Part shown: in pieces, positions 43,994 to 51,600 of the stretch
Position numbering within the stretch: the first letter of the stretch is position 1
How the letters are laid out: the number at the start of each line of letters is the position of its first letter
IMG/VR virus record: IMGVR_UViG_3300035680_001201
Span: 62,001-126,000 of that record
Strand: one strand, 5' to 3'
Length of the DNA: 64,000 nucleotides
Source of the DNA: a virus
Made by a program: the position numbers and the translations under genes
The notes under the pieces: model-generated
Seen by the model: the letters and a program-made list of their open reading frames with translations, nothing else
What the model was told of the DNA's origin: nothing
The model's database searches: none

Positions 43994-44027
43994 AACTTCA
44001 TCCTATCACACAGTTAAAATAAGTCAA
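43994..44027 (-). promoter_or_regulatory. Sigma70-like promoter abutting the HNH start
   Basis: Reading leftward: TTGACT (44027-44022), 16 bases, TAGGAT (44005-44000), six bases, ATG. The spacer ends GTGTGA, as in the promoter at 57484. Transcription would start at the ATG. Confidence 0.65.
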
Positions 44028-44331
44028 TTCCTTTTTTATTTGTTTCGTACAACTCCAATTGTTCATCTAATCGGGGTTTTGCCATATGAAGATCCACTTC
44101 AAACCACTCATTTTTGATTGATTTAGCAAATGGCTTCATTGTTTCCTTGATTTGTTTTTCAGCCTCAAGGTATTTTGGATGTTGAATTGAATATACCAAC
44201 TTATAATCTCTGAATGGCGAAGATGTTTGATATTGTTGAAGTCTCTTTTTAAGATCCAACGTCACACCAACCTTTACATATCCTGGCCATGCTTTATTGG
44301 TTATGATATACAGATATCCAACATTAAACAT
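44014..44331 (-). CDS. GIY-YIG-type nuclease domain protein (T5orf172-like)
   Basis: 105 residues. GYLYIITNKAWPGYVKVGVT then LDLKKRLQQYQTSSPFRDYK, the catalytic region of GIY-YIG-type proteins of the T5orf172 branch (YxYxxx...KVGxT). EAEKQIKETMKPFAKSIKNE with EWF fits the later part. It may be a freestanding homing-type or DNA-nicking enzyme. It starts 12 bases after the ClpP gene. Confidence 0.75.
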   Translation of the reverse strand: MFNVGYLYIITNKAWPGYVKVGVTLDLKKRLQQYQTSSPFRDYKLVYSIQHPKYLEAEKQIKETMKPFAKSIKNEWFEVDLHMAKPRLDEQLELYETNKKGIDLF

Positions 44332-44343
44332 GCTGGATATATA

Positions 44344-44964
44344 TCATACAATTTCATCAACAAGTCCATATTTGATACATTCTTCTGAACTTAGATATGT
44401 ATCGTGTTTTAATATTTCTACCAAATCGTTTTCAGAAATTTTTGTATGTTCTAAATATATATTTTTAATATATTTCATCAACAGTTCCATATTGTGCGTT
44501 TCATCTTTTATAGTTTCAAATGCACCCCATATTCCACCACTCAATTGATGAATCATCATGAAACTGTTTTTACGTATATACCGTTTATGGGCACATACAC
44601 TCAATAAAGTTGCGGCACTTGCGCAAAATCCTTCTATATACGAGTGTACTGGCACCTTTGATGATTTTATACGATCTACCGCACTGAATGCGCTAAGAAC
44701 TTCACCACCTTCACTGTTTATAAAAATTTCAATTGGTGGAATAATTGCAAGGTTATAGTGTATACCCAACAATTGCATTGATTTGGATGTAATATCTAAT
44801 TGTTTGTTAAATGCGTATATGCTTTGACGAGTAATATCGTCATAAAAAAAAATTTGATTGTTTCCTATATTTAGATTGTCTTTTGATTGTTTTTGTGAAT
44901 CTGTATCAACATATTCATCATCCGACGTTAGATAAAGTGGGGTGTAAGCTTTTATTTTTGTCAT
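44344..44964 (-). CDS. ClpP-like serine protease
   Basis: About 206 residues from the ATG at 44964. The catalytic triad is visible: Ser in GFCASAATLLSV, His in MMIHQLSGG, Asp in KHDTYLSSEE. EIFINSEGGEVLSAFSAVDR is the usual first block. A longer reading to 45012 overlaps more of the upstream gene; either start is possible. With no ATPase partner seen here, it may use host ClpX/A, degrade peptides, or mature a phage protein. Confidence 0.88.
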   Translation of the reverse strand: MTKIKAYTPLYLTSDDEYVDTDSQKQSKDNLNIGNNQIFFYDDITRQSIYAFNKQLDITSKSMQLLGIHYNLAIIPPIEIFINSEGGEVLSAFSAVDRIKSSKVPVHSYIEGFCASAATLLSVCAHKRYIRKNSFMMIHQLSGGIWGAFETIKDETHNMELLMKYIKNIYLEHTKISENDLVEILKHDTYLSSEECIKYGLVDEIV

Positions 44965-45127
44965 AAATATTGTAGTCTGCCAATAAATATACTTTGTCAT
45001 TATAAAATCCACTCAATATTTCATCGATTTTTATAAATCGTATATCATCGTCACATATACAACACATTTTGATGATATTATCTGACTTTGTTGTTGGTGT
45101 ATGACAATATGCACAGTTAAATTTCAT
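44918..45127 (-). CDS. Small cysteine-rich (zinc-binding-type) protein
   Basis: 69 residues. MKFNCAYCHTPTTKSDNIIK then MCCICDDDIRF, giving CxxC...CxxC spacing for one zinc. Its last 47 bases overlap the ClpP gene. Downstream of a region with three palindromes, it may be controlled separately. Function unknown. Confidence 0.55.
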   Translation of the reverse strand: MKFNCAYCHTPTTKSDNIIKMCCICDDDIRFIKIDEILSGFYNDKVYLLADYNIYDKNKSLHPTLSNVG

Positions 45128-45162
45128 ATACTATCTAAAGTATACAAACGTATTATGTACAT

Positions 45163-45220
45163 ATTGTTTGTAAAACAATTGTCACCGTTGTGACACCGAT
45201 GTTTCAAAAGATAATTATCT
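45163..45220. promoter_or_regulatory. Three consecutive palindromes in a regulatory gap
   Basis: Within 58 bases: ATTGTTT-GTA-AAACAAT (45163-45179), TGTCAC-CGTT-GTGACA (45180-45195) and AGATAATTATCT (45209-45220). They fill the 93-base gap between the phosphoesterase stop and the small cysteine-rich gene. They may be operator sites or RNA hairpins; the GC-poor stems and lack of a T run argue against a simple terminator. Confidence 0.5.
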
Positions 45221-45964
45221 TTATTTCCACCGGCTAATGTCAATCGAAGATTTGATCTCCAACTTACCATTGTTATATATCACATAGTCTCTGTTATGTG
45301 TATCCAAACACAGATTTTCACTGATCAATTCATTTTCGGTATAGTTCTTCCATGTTGGAGTTTGTTGTGGAGTGTGTCCAAAGATTTGTTTGACACCCGG
45401 AATACCTTCAAATTCATCAAAATCACACCATACAATTCCACCGTGTTTGTTTATACCACCACGACTATATCCGGCATGAAACATTTCATGCATCTGTTCA
45501 CGACGTTCAAACGCATTTCTCAATGCAAGTTTTGCATCTTGTTCCAACCATGTCTTCAAATCACGTCCGTCAACGCTGTTTTTATTATGAAAGTGTCTAT
45601 GAACACCCGCATGACTGCATAGAATGTCATCCAACCAATGATACATCTTGATCTTTTTCCAATGATCACGTGTCATCACTGTATTTATAAGATACTCCTT
45701 GTCGGGTGTATAACCTGAACAACGGTAGTTACGATCACGTGTACCATACATGATATCGTGATTCCCCATGAGATGAATACGGTTGGGTTGTTCAATAGAC
45801 CTTACTAACCATTCTGCCATCACAAGATTACGTTCAGCAGTGTCTCCGAAATCATCAAAGTAATCACCCAAGAAAATAATTTCATCTGGGGACTCTTCAT
45901 TGATAATATTATCAACTAACTTCCATCTTAGATGGATATCAGATATAATAAGTGTTCTTTTCAT
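45221..45964 (-). CDS. Calcineurin-like metallophosphoesterase
   Basis: 247 residues. TLIISDIHLRWKLVDNII (D.H), IIFLGDYFDDFG (GD..D), HLMGNHDIMYG (GNHD), CSHAGVHRHF and FGHTPQQTPTW (GH.H-like) are the successive metal-binding motifs of PPP/calcineurin phosphoesterases. It may be a protein phosphatase or a nucleotide phosphodiesterase. The start overlaps the stop of a tiny upstream gene as ATGA. Confidence 0.9.
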   Translation of the reverse strand: MKRTLIISDIHLRWKLVDNIINEESPDEIIFLGDYFDDFGDTAERNLVMAEWLVRSIEQPNRIHLMGNHDIMYGTRDRNYRCSGYTPDKEYLINTVMTRDHWKKIKMYHWLDDILCSHAGVHRHFHNKNSVDGRDLKTWLEQDAKLALRNAFERREQMHEMFHAGYSRGGINKHGGIVWCDFDEFEGIPGVKQIFGHTPQQTPTWKNYTENELISENLCLDTHNRDYVIYNNGKLEIKSSIDISRWK

Positions 45965-46089
45965 TTTTTCTTTTTAGTTCTTCCCCAATTAATGTTATCG
46001 TAATTTTTGTCATACACGCTTTTTTTAACAGGACGTGGAGAATCACCTTTTCCGTTTTGACCAGATGTATTAGAATAATTCTTCTGCAT
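45961..46089 (-). CDS. Tiny conserved phage protein (GKGDSPRPV type)
   Basis: 42 residues, starting MQKNYSNTSGQNGKGDSPRP. The NGKGDSPRPV motif followed by YDKNYDNINWGRTKKKK is familiar from many uncharacterised phage small proteins. Its ATG at 46089 lies inside the end of the upstream nucleotidyltransferase gene (20-base overlap) and its TGA overlaps the phosphoesterase ATG, so it is embedded in the operon. Function unknown. Confidence 0.75.
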   Translation of the reverse strand: MQKNYSNTSGQNGKGDSPRPVKKSVYDKNYDNINWGRTKKKK

Positions 46090-46702
46090 AATCTTGAACT
46101 TTAACTATTGTTTCAGTATTTTTTGTTATTTTTGAGAAAAACTTTTCAATTTCACTATTGGAAATATTAAACCCATACTTTGCATATTTCATACAACGTG
46201 CCATAGTATGATGCGCATTTACTACTTCATTTATCATGATAGATCGATTTTCTATAGATTCGATAGTACCTTCTGCTACAAACAGATATTTACCATCATA
46301 TGCCAATTGACAAATATTCAAATCAAATTCATCTAATAGTTTACATGGTCCATCATAATACTTTCTGTGTATTAGTTGTATGACAAAAGTACGTTCATTG
46401 TATTTGACAGTTACATTAGTTGCGTTTTTACGCAACTCCTCCTTTACGAATACAAACTTTTTACCTTCATAGTCGGATTTTAACTTTAATTTATAATCAG
46501 ATAATTGATTAGAATTTTTAAAAAACAGATCGATATCGGTGGTCATTGGTAAATCAAGTTTGGTTCTAAACAATGATCCACCAGCAATCCAAGGACCGTC
46601 TTCACCTAACGGAGGTAGAATTTCTATAAGATATTCCAGTTCAGATACCTTTGGGTGATTTTCAGTCAGTAATGATAACTTGTGTTTAAAATAGTTAGGC
46701 AC
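46070..46702 (-). CDS. Nucleotidyltransferase-fold protein
   Basis: 210 residues from a GTG start. WIAGGSLFRT and TTDIDLFF form the GG...DxD site of the poly(A)-polymerase / CCA-adding type, and DEFDLNICQLAYDG the third acid. ARCMKYAKYGFNIS follows as in the helical part. This class occurs in many phages; the substrate (RNA end, protein or small molecule) is not known. It has a good promoter at 46722-46750. Confidence 0.75.
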   Translation of the reverse strand: MPNYFKHKLSLLTENHPKVSELEYLIEILPPLGEDGPWIAGGSLFRTKLDLPMTTDIDLFFKNSNQLSDYKLKLKSDYEGKKFVFVKEELRKNATNVTVKYNERTFVIQLIHRKYYDGPCKLLDEFDLNICQLAYDGKYLFVAEGTIESIENRSIMINEVVNAHHTMARCMKYAKYGFNISNSEIEKFFSKITKNTETIVKVQDYAEELF

Positions 46703-46721
46703 AGTTTTTTCCTATGTCAAA

Positions 46722-46750
46722 ACTATAAGTGAAAGTAGCGTTCAAGTCAA
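46722..46750 (-). promoter_or_regulatory. Sigma70-like promoter with a short leader
   Basis: Reading leftward: TTGACT, 17-base spacer, TATAGT, then a 19-base leader to the GTG of the nucleotidyltransferase gene. The -35 overlaps the upstream stop codon. Confidence 0.6.
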
Positions 46751-46935
46751 ACTATTTTTTGATTGAGATCGATTGCACACTTATGACACAACTGTCCAGC
46801 ACCATCAATATAATTGGTCCTGAAATCTACGTTCATAGATAGTGACACATCAGTTTCGACGTTACATAAAATACACTTTTCGTTTTGTTCGACTTTGAAG
46901 TCACCGTTTTTAAGTTTGGTAATAGTATTGTTCAT
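46747..46935 (-). CDS. Small zinc-ribbon-like protein
   Basis: 62 residues. KCILCNVETDV and GQLCHKCAIDL give a CxxC...CxxC zinc ribbon. It starts after the cupin gene as TAAtATG. No DNA-binding or enzyme domain is added. Function unknown. Confidence 0.6.
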   Translation of the reverse strand: MNNTITKLKNGDFKVEQNEKCILCNVETDVSLSMNVDFRTNYIDGAGQLCHKCAIDLNQKIV

Positions 46936-46936
46936 A

Positions 46937-47293
46937 TTAATCTCCTTTTAAAATACGTATAGAGTCTTCATCAAAATGTTGCGTACTAAATTCAAACAGT
47001 TCAGTATCTTCGATAGCACGCATTTGATGTACTAGACCAACTGGAATATGAAAATGGTCACCTTTGTTTAGAACTACGGATGTTGACATGTTAATATCAT
47101 GATCTTTACCATATCGGAGTTCGATTTTACCACTTTGTACATAAAAAGTTTCATCTTTTATTTTGTGATAATGCCAACTACACTTGTGGTCTTTTACAAT
47201 GTAAAGTATCTTACCACAATACTTTTCGTTGTTTACAATCCATTTTTCAAATCCCCATCCTTTGGGTACAATTTTTAGTTTTTCAAATGCCAT
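46937..47293 (-). CDS. Cupin protein (mannose-6-phosphate isomerase-like)
   Basis: 118 residues. KGWGFEKWIVNNEKYCGKIL, then CSWHYHKIKDETFYVQSGKI (H.H....E) and GDHFHIPVGLVHQMRAIEDT (the later His) form one cupin barrel like the C-terminal domain of type II phosphomannose isomerase / GDP-mannose pyrophosphorylase. It could supply mannose phosphates for the glycan pathways or bind another sugar. I use the ATG at 47293; the longer frame starts with TTG. Confidence 0.75.
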   Translation of the reverse strand: MAFEKLKIVPKGWGFEKWIVNNEKYCGKILYIVKDHKCSWHYHKIKDETFYVQSGKIELRYGKDHDINMSTSVVLNKGDHFHIPVGLVHQMRAIEDTELFEFSTQHFDEDSIRILKGD

Positions 47294-47298
47294 ATGAT

Positions 47299-47637
47299 TT
47301 ATTTCCAAATAACTTGTAAAGCTACAATGATACCACTCAATGCAATCAATACAAGTGTTTTGAGGTTAATTTTCTCATTAAAATATATTTGAGTCAATAA
47401 CGTAAACATCACAATTCCTATACTAAATGTGAGAATACGATTTGGCCACATCTTTCCTTCAAAATGTTCACTAATAAGTTTAACCGAATAAATTGACAAC
47501 AACGTATTCGGTATACTAATAAGTACCAACCAATTTTGATACTTTTTATACCATTCTGCAATAAACTGTCCATATAGTTGATGCCAACCAATGATATAAA
47601 CAAAAGTTAATATTCCAATTCCAAGTAGTAGTTTCAT
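47299..47637 (-). CDS. Small multi-pass membrane protein
   Basis: 112 residues with about four hydrophobic segments (near 1-20, 35-55, 68-86, 93-111). The pattern, with a conserved FEGKMWPNRILTFSIGI stretch, resembles uncharacterised phage membrane proteins sometimes compared to small drug-resistance transporters. The role in infection is unknown; it might be a transporter or membrane modifier. Confidence 0.65.
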   Translation of the reverse strand: MKLLLGIGILTFVYIIGWHQLYGQFIAEWYKKYQNWLVLISIPNTLLSIYSVKLISEHFEGKMWPNRILTFSIGIVMFTLLTQIYFNEKINLKTLVLIALSGIIVALQVIWK

Positions 47638-47879
47638 TTAATTATAAACATAGGAGTTGTGTCACCAACCCATGCGTCTGCCTGATTGTATTCATGGTAC
47701 TCTTCTGCTTCTGCATAAGTCATGCCATGCGTCATGATTTTTTCAATAACTTTTTCACGGTCATATACTACTACCAATTCACGCATTTTACCGTATACAA
47801 TACCATCGATACAATCATCGAATCCATCCATAACTAGAAGATTATGTTCTTCAATCATTTCTTTAATGTGATCATTCAT
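47634..47879 (-). CDS. Small conserved-looking phage protein
   Basis: 81 residues, acidic. The pattern VVVYDREKVIEKIMTHGMTY then AEAEEYHEYNQADAWVGDTT and PMF is familiar from small phage proteins near nucleotide-metabolism genes. It lies between thymidylate synthase and the membrane-protein gene with a 4-base overlap. Function unknown. Confidence 0.7.
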   Translation of the reverse strand: MNDHIKEMIEEHNLLVMDGFDDCIDGIVYGKMRELVVVYDREKVIEKIMTHGMTYAEAEEYHEYNQADAWVGDTTPMFIIK

Positions 47880-47882
47880 AAG

Positions 47883-49067
47883 TTATACAGCTACAGGCAT
47901 TTTAATGTGTGCTTGAGGATTATAGTCCACAATATCAATGTGGTCAAACTTAATATCAAACAAATTGGTAGGACATTCTGGCTTTAAAACCAACTTAGGC
48001 AATTTACCGGGAGTTCTAGTCAATTGTTCTGTAATTCCTTCTTGTTGGTTTTCATAGATATGTACATCAGCACCACTATAAACTAATTGACTTGGAATCA
48101 TATTTAAACAATGAGCCATCAAGTGAGTAAATAGAGCATAAAAAGCGATGTTGTATGGTAAACCTAATGGTGCGTCCGTACTGCGCATATTAAAGTAACA
48201 ATTCAAACGATATTTTGGAATATAATGATCTGTAAGAAGGGAATCGTAATCTGTAAATCCATTTTTATTCCACTCATTCTTTGCTTCTTCTACATTCCAT
48301 CCATTTGAAAAAATATTAAATCTTTCTTCTAGGGTCAATTCTTCTGTACCAAACTGAATATAATTGTGACAGGCTGGCAATAGAGCATCTTCTCGGTTAT
48401 TACTATGATATGGATGCCATGCGGTAATAATGATTCTACGACTATCTGGATTGTTCTTTAGTGTGTCTATTACATCAACTAACTGATCTACATGTCCAAC
48501 TTCACAAGCGTATCCACCACTTGTTTCATAATGACAATCTAATTTAGCACCAATTGTAGTTGTAGTAGGAACTTTGTTGCAATGGGGATCACTATCATCA
48601 TAAAAAGGAAACTTTCTCCACATTCCACCATAACCATATTGTCCAATGCTACCCCACGTTTTGGCAAATTCATCGTTATTGATGATTTCTTGTTCAAATT
48701 CTTTTTGTGTCATTTCACGCACACAATTTTTTTCAAGATCCTCGATATGAACATCATAATCGGGGTCGGTGAGTGTTTTGCAATGGTTAAGATACTTTTG
48801 ATAGGGCCATTCTGTCCAGAATGTAACACCATTCTTTAGAAGATACTGAATGTTAGTATCTCCTTTAATCATCCACAGTAGTTCATGCACTACACTCTTC
48901 CAGTGCATTTTCTTTGTAGTAAGTAGAGGAAATCCACTTTGTAGATTAACATACATTTGAGCACCCCAAACTTTACGGGTATTTATACCGGTTCGATTCT
49001 TGGAGAGTGTGCCTACCTCACAAATGTCATTTAGTAAGTTGATATATTGTTCTTCGTAATTATTCAT
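47883..49067 (-). CDS. thyA: Thymidylate synthase (ThyA type)
   Basis: 394 residues, longer than the usual 264-316 because of insertions (around residues 85-190 and 250-280). Makes dTMP from dUMP with methylene-tetrahydrofolate. NRTGINTRKVWGAQM and FPLLTTKKMHWKSVVHELLW are the N-terminal blocks, DSRRIIITAWHP the Arg motif, and LLPACHNYIQF holds the catalytic Cys. DAPLGLPYNIAFYALFTHLM and GADVHIYENQ complete it, ending KMPVAV. It pairs with DHFR two genes upstream. Confidence 0.95.
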   Translation of the reverse strand: MNNYEEQYINLLNDICEVGTLSKNRTGINTRKVWGAQMYVNLQSGFPLLTTKKMHWKSVVHELLWMIKGDTNIQYLLKNGVTFWTEWPYQKYLNHCKTLTDPDYDVHIEDLEKNCVREMTQKEFEQEIINNDEFAKTWGSIGQYGYGGMWRKFPFYDDSDPHCNKVPTTTTIGAKLDCHYETSGGYACEVGHVDQLVDVIDTLKNNPDSRRIIITAWHPYHSNNREDALLPACHNYIQFGTEELTLEERFNIFSNGWNVEEAKNEWNKNGFTDYDSLLTDHYIPKYRLNCYFNMRSTDAPLGLPYNIAFYALFTHLMAHCLNMIPSQLVYSGADVHIYENQQEGITEQLTRTPGKLPKLVLKPECPTNLFDIKFDHIDIVDYNPQAHIKMPVAV

Positions 49068-49290
49068 TTTTTTGATATTTGTTGTCGATAAAGTCTATAC
49101 AAGAGCTTTCCCAGTCTCTAACGTCATTGATATCGGGTCCAAATTTTGCATCATATGTTATCGTAACCTGTTGAACTGTCAACATTTTACCATCTTCACT
49201 GATAACCAATTCACCTTCGTATGGTGCAACTCGTTCAACCCATACGTCAAATTTTTTATCAACCTTACTTTTCCATATTATATAATTCAT
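49060..49290 (-). CDS. Small protein between DHFR and thymidylate synthase
   Basis: 76 residues starting MNYIIWKSKVDKKFDVWVER. I use the ATG at 49290, which follows the DHFR stop as TAAtATG; longer readings overlap DHFR. The end overlaps the thymidylate synthase start by 8 bases. Beta-rich and acidic. No family recognised; its place suggests a link to folate or nucleotide metabolism. Confidence 0.6.
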   Translation of the reverse strand: MNYIIWKSKVDKKFDVWVERVAPYEGELVISEDGKMLTVQQVTITYDAKFGPDINDVRDWESSCIDFIDNKYQKNE

Positions 49291-49291
49291 A

Positions 49292-49768
49292 TTATGATCT
49301 TGAATATTTGTCAACTTTGTGTCCCCCATCAAATTCAATAAACTTTGAAACCTTGTTTAAGTGTTTACCAAGTTCTGGCATATAAGTATCACCTTCATAT
49401 TCACCATTAACCTGTGTAATATAAAATTCATCAATTGCGTCCATAAACACTTCATATGTCTTGGCACCACCAATTACAATTACATCACGTTTTTCAGCAA
49501 CCTTCAGTATATCAACATATGACAACGTACACATTGCGGTGTCGTTAAACGGATTGAACCAACGGTCTGTAAAGTTATCCGTCAATACCAACAACTTTCT
49601 GCCAGGAAGAGGTGGAAGTGTTCGATACGTAGTAGATCCAACAACAAGATACTGATTGGCAGTAAATGTCTTGAACCACTGAAAGTCTTCCTTGATACTT
49701 GGCCAAGGAAGTCCACCACCCCGTCCAATCAGACGGTTTTTATCCATTGCTGCAATTGCTTTAAACAT
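49292..49768 (-). CDS. folA: Dihydrofolate reductase
   Basis: 158 residues. Reduces dihydrofolate with NADPH, recycling the cofactor used by thymidylate synthase. MFKAIAAMDKNRLIGRGGGL then PWPSIKEDFQWFK give the substrate loop and the Asp, VVGSTTYRTLPPLPGRKLLV the NADPH region, and DVIVIGGAKTYEVFM the GG loop. The size is typical. Its start overlaps the tail of a decayed kinase reading frame. Confidence 0.93.
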   Translation of the reverse strand: MFKAIAAMDKNRLIGRGGGLPWPSIKEDFQWFKTFTANQYLVVGSTTYRTLPPLPGRKLLVLTDNFTDRWFNPFNDTAMCTLSYVDILKVAEKRDVIVIGGAKTYEVFMDAIDEFYITQVNGEYEGDTYMPELGKHLNKVSKFIEFDGGHKVDKYSRS

Positions 49769-49918
49769 GGTGTCAAAATATAAGTTAACGATTTGAGTTG
49801 TGTTTCTACCACAGTATGTGTGTCGGTGTCAATATGTAAATAATCGTCGGTGGGTGGTGAATAATAATCAACCATTCGACCTTCACGTTGATGGTTGTCC
49901 GGTAATCCAAATGATCAT
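49729..49918 (-). pseudogene. Remnant of a P-loop kinase (adenylylsulfate-kinase-like)
   Basis: The ATG at 49918 overlaps the upstream stop (ATGA) and reads MIIWITGQP, the start of a phage P-loop kinase just before its GSGKT loop, and then hits a stop. In another frame, HQREGRMVDYYSPPTDDYLH then IDTDTHTVVETQL follows, which is like the C-terminal tail of such kinases. Everything between, including Walker A, is missing. An internal deletion with a frame change explains this. The region has no other gene. Confidence 0.6.
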
Positions 49919-50295
49919 ACAGATACAGTTCTGTTATACCTTTCAATAATGTTACGAATATTATTTGCACCCACCGGATTCATACTATGAACCACATATG
50001 GTGGATGTTTAATACTCTTATTGTTGCACTGATTAAGTAGAAACTGACAACAGTCATAACCAGTTTTTTCTGTGTATTGACTATAATCAATTTCATCACC
50101 ATTCAATCCATGACCATAATGTTTGTCTGCCAAATCATGATCATACGCAACGAACTCAGGAATACCCAAACTCAATATAATGTTACGAAATTCTGAATAG
50201 TTACGAATAATAGTCCACTCCACGTTAGGCAGTTTAACCCATCTAACATCATTTGGAATTCTAATATCGTCCAAAAATAAATAATACTTGTTCAT
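49915..50295 (-). CDS. Cyclic-phosphate-processing receiver-like protein
   Basis: 126 residues. KYYLFLDDIRIPNDVRWVKL, FVAYDHDLADKHYG, TGYDCCQFLLNQC and YVVHSMNPVGANNIRNI match the receiver-like domain family proposed to process cyclic phosphates (FLDDIR.P...DHDL...TG.DC..WL...H..N..G). In phages this family often sits by RNA-repair genes. Here it is next to a polynucleotide-kinase-like gene and near two RNA ligase genes. It may open 2',3'-cyclic phosphates on cleaved tRNA. Confidence 0.75.
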   Translation of the reverse strand: MNKYYLFLDDIRIPNDVRWVKLPNVEWTIIRNYSEFRNIILSLGIPEFVAYDHDLADKHYGHGLNGDEIDYSQYTEKTGYDCCQFLLNQCNNKSIKHPPYVVHSMNPVGANNIRNIIERYNRTVSV

Positions 50296-50750
50296 ACAAA
50301 ATGCACTTCATCAAAACCTTCTTCTTTTGAAGGTTCAACATAATTAGTCAACATACGATCAATAACATCCACAGGAACGTTTCTGCCTCCCGTTTCCCCA
50401 CGCTTTTTATTGCGTTCTATCAATGTATCACGATTCACAACAAAAACGTAGGCAGTCAATATTGCACCATGTTGCTTTGCCAAAGTAATCCAAACTTTAC
50501 GTGCTTTACGATGCATATTGGTTGCGTCAATACACACATCTTTTCCTTCACTCAAAAGTCGATCAACTTCGTTCTCCATGTGTTCAAATACACGACCACT
50601 AACAGTTTGATCGTTTTCATTCTTGCCAAATACTGCACGAAGAGCATCACTGCTCAAAAATGTGGTATCGGCATGAGTTGTCTTATACTTTTCAACCCAC
50701 GTTGATTTTCCACTTCCGGGTGCTCCAACTGTAATTATAAAGTTGTTCAT
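50292..50750 (-). CDS. Polynucleotide kinase-like P-loop protein
   Basis: 152 residues from the ATG at 50750; the longer frame extends into the divergent gap. MNNFIITVGAPGSGKSTWVE is Walker A, LSSDALRAVFG the substrate-binding Asp, VCIDATNMHRKARKVWI the Walker B-like strand, and ERNKKRGETGGRNVP the lid with arginines. It fits the 5'-kinase domain of T4 PNK and relatives. Likely role: phosphorylating RNA or DNA 5' ends before ligation. Its stop overlaps the start of the receiver-like gene. Confidence 0.8.
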   Translation of the reverse strand: MNNFIITVGAPGSGKSTWVEKYKTTHADTTFLSSDALRAVFGKNENDQTVSGRVFEHMENEVDRLLSEGKDVCIDATNMHRKARKVWITLAKQHGAILTAYVFVVNRDTLIERNKKRGETGGRNVPVDVIDRMLTNYVEPSKEEGFDEVHFV

Positions 50751-50799
50751 ATGGTTACTGTATAGTAAGAAAAATAGTTTGTAAAGTCGTTTTTTATTT

Positions 50800-50808
50800 A
50801 TATTTATC
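50800..50808 (+). promoter_or_regulatory. ATATTTATC element before the third YKDFF gene
   Basis: Ends three bases before the ATG at 50812. On the other strand the same bases overlap TATAAATA, facing the kinase gene, so the direction of action is uncertain. Confidence 0.35.
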
Positions 50809-50811
50809 ATC

Positions 50812-51600
50812 ATGGACTATAAAGACTTTTTTAAACATTTATTTGAAGCTAAAAAACCAAACGGTGATGAAGGAGACGATTGGGTTAGACCAGGCAGCGA
50901 TTTGGAACCGGGAATGAAAATTGGAGGAACGAATTTTCCTCATGGATTGGGTTATCCAAATTATAGACCCAAACACAACGATGATGAAGATTTTAAAGAA
51001 ACCGCACATATTGATCACATAGTTGATGTTCCATATGAACACTCAGATCAAGATGATAAAAAACGTACCGGGGTTCTTTATAAGTACATAAAAGATAAAA
51101 TGCCAGAGTTTTATCAAAAGTTTCAGTCTTACATAGACCGTCTATTTGCAGAATACGAAAATTATTGGTCCATGCACCATTGGTTAATTAGTTTTATTGA
51201 TTTGGCAAAAACCGATCCTTCTCATAAGAATATCCCCGATGAACTTAAAAACCTAAATATTACAGATCAGGATATTGAAAATGTTAAAAAAATACACGAT
51301 ACGTATCATAAATTGTATAGTTTGATACATCATCGTAATGATTCTCACAATGAATTGAATTATCCGTTATACGTCAGTTTATATGATATTACAAGAGCAC
51401 TAGGAGGATATGAGGAAGGTGGTTGGTGGTATGATAAATATGAATTGATTGATACTATCCCAATACGTACTCCAAGTGAATTAATACCTACCGCAGAAAA
51501 GTTATACGGAAAAATAGGTAGAAATTTTAATGGAAAACCTAGTATTGTTGTTGAAAAAGAAAGTGGCAGTCAAGAAAAAGAACCACCACACTATAGTTAA
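50812..51600 (+). CDS. Unknown protein with YKDFF N-terminus, possible virion-internal protein
   Basis: 262 residues. It starts MDYKDFFKHLFEAKK, like the proteins at 30887 and 32894. Residues 20-75 are polar and low in order (DDWVRPGSDLEPGMKIGGTN). The rest is helical with many aromatic and His residues (FAEYENYWSMHHWLISFIDL, GGYEEGGWWYDKYEL). It is a single plus-strand gene among minus-strand genes, preceded by the ATATTTATC element, which fits separate late expression. No family recognised. Its stop overlaps the convergent RNA ligase stop in TTAA. Confidence 0.6.
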   Translation: MDYKDFFKHLFEAKKPNGDEGDDWVRPGSDLEPGMKIGGTNFPHGLGYPNYRPKHNDDEDFKETAHIDHIVDVPYEHSDQDDKKRTGVLYKYIKDKMPEFYQKFQSYIDRLFAEYENYWSMHHWLISFIDLAKTDPSHKNIPDELKNLNITDQDIENVKKIHDTYHKLYSLIHHRNDSHNELNYPLYVSLYDITRALGGYEEGGWWYDKYELIDTIPIRTPSELIPTAEKLYGKIGRNFNGKPSIVVEKESGSQEKEPPHYS

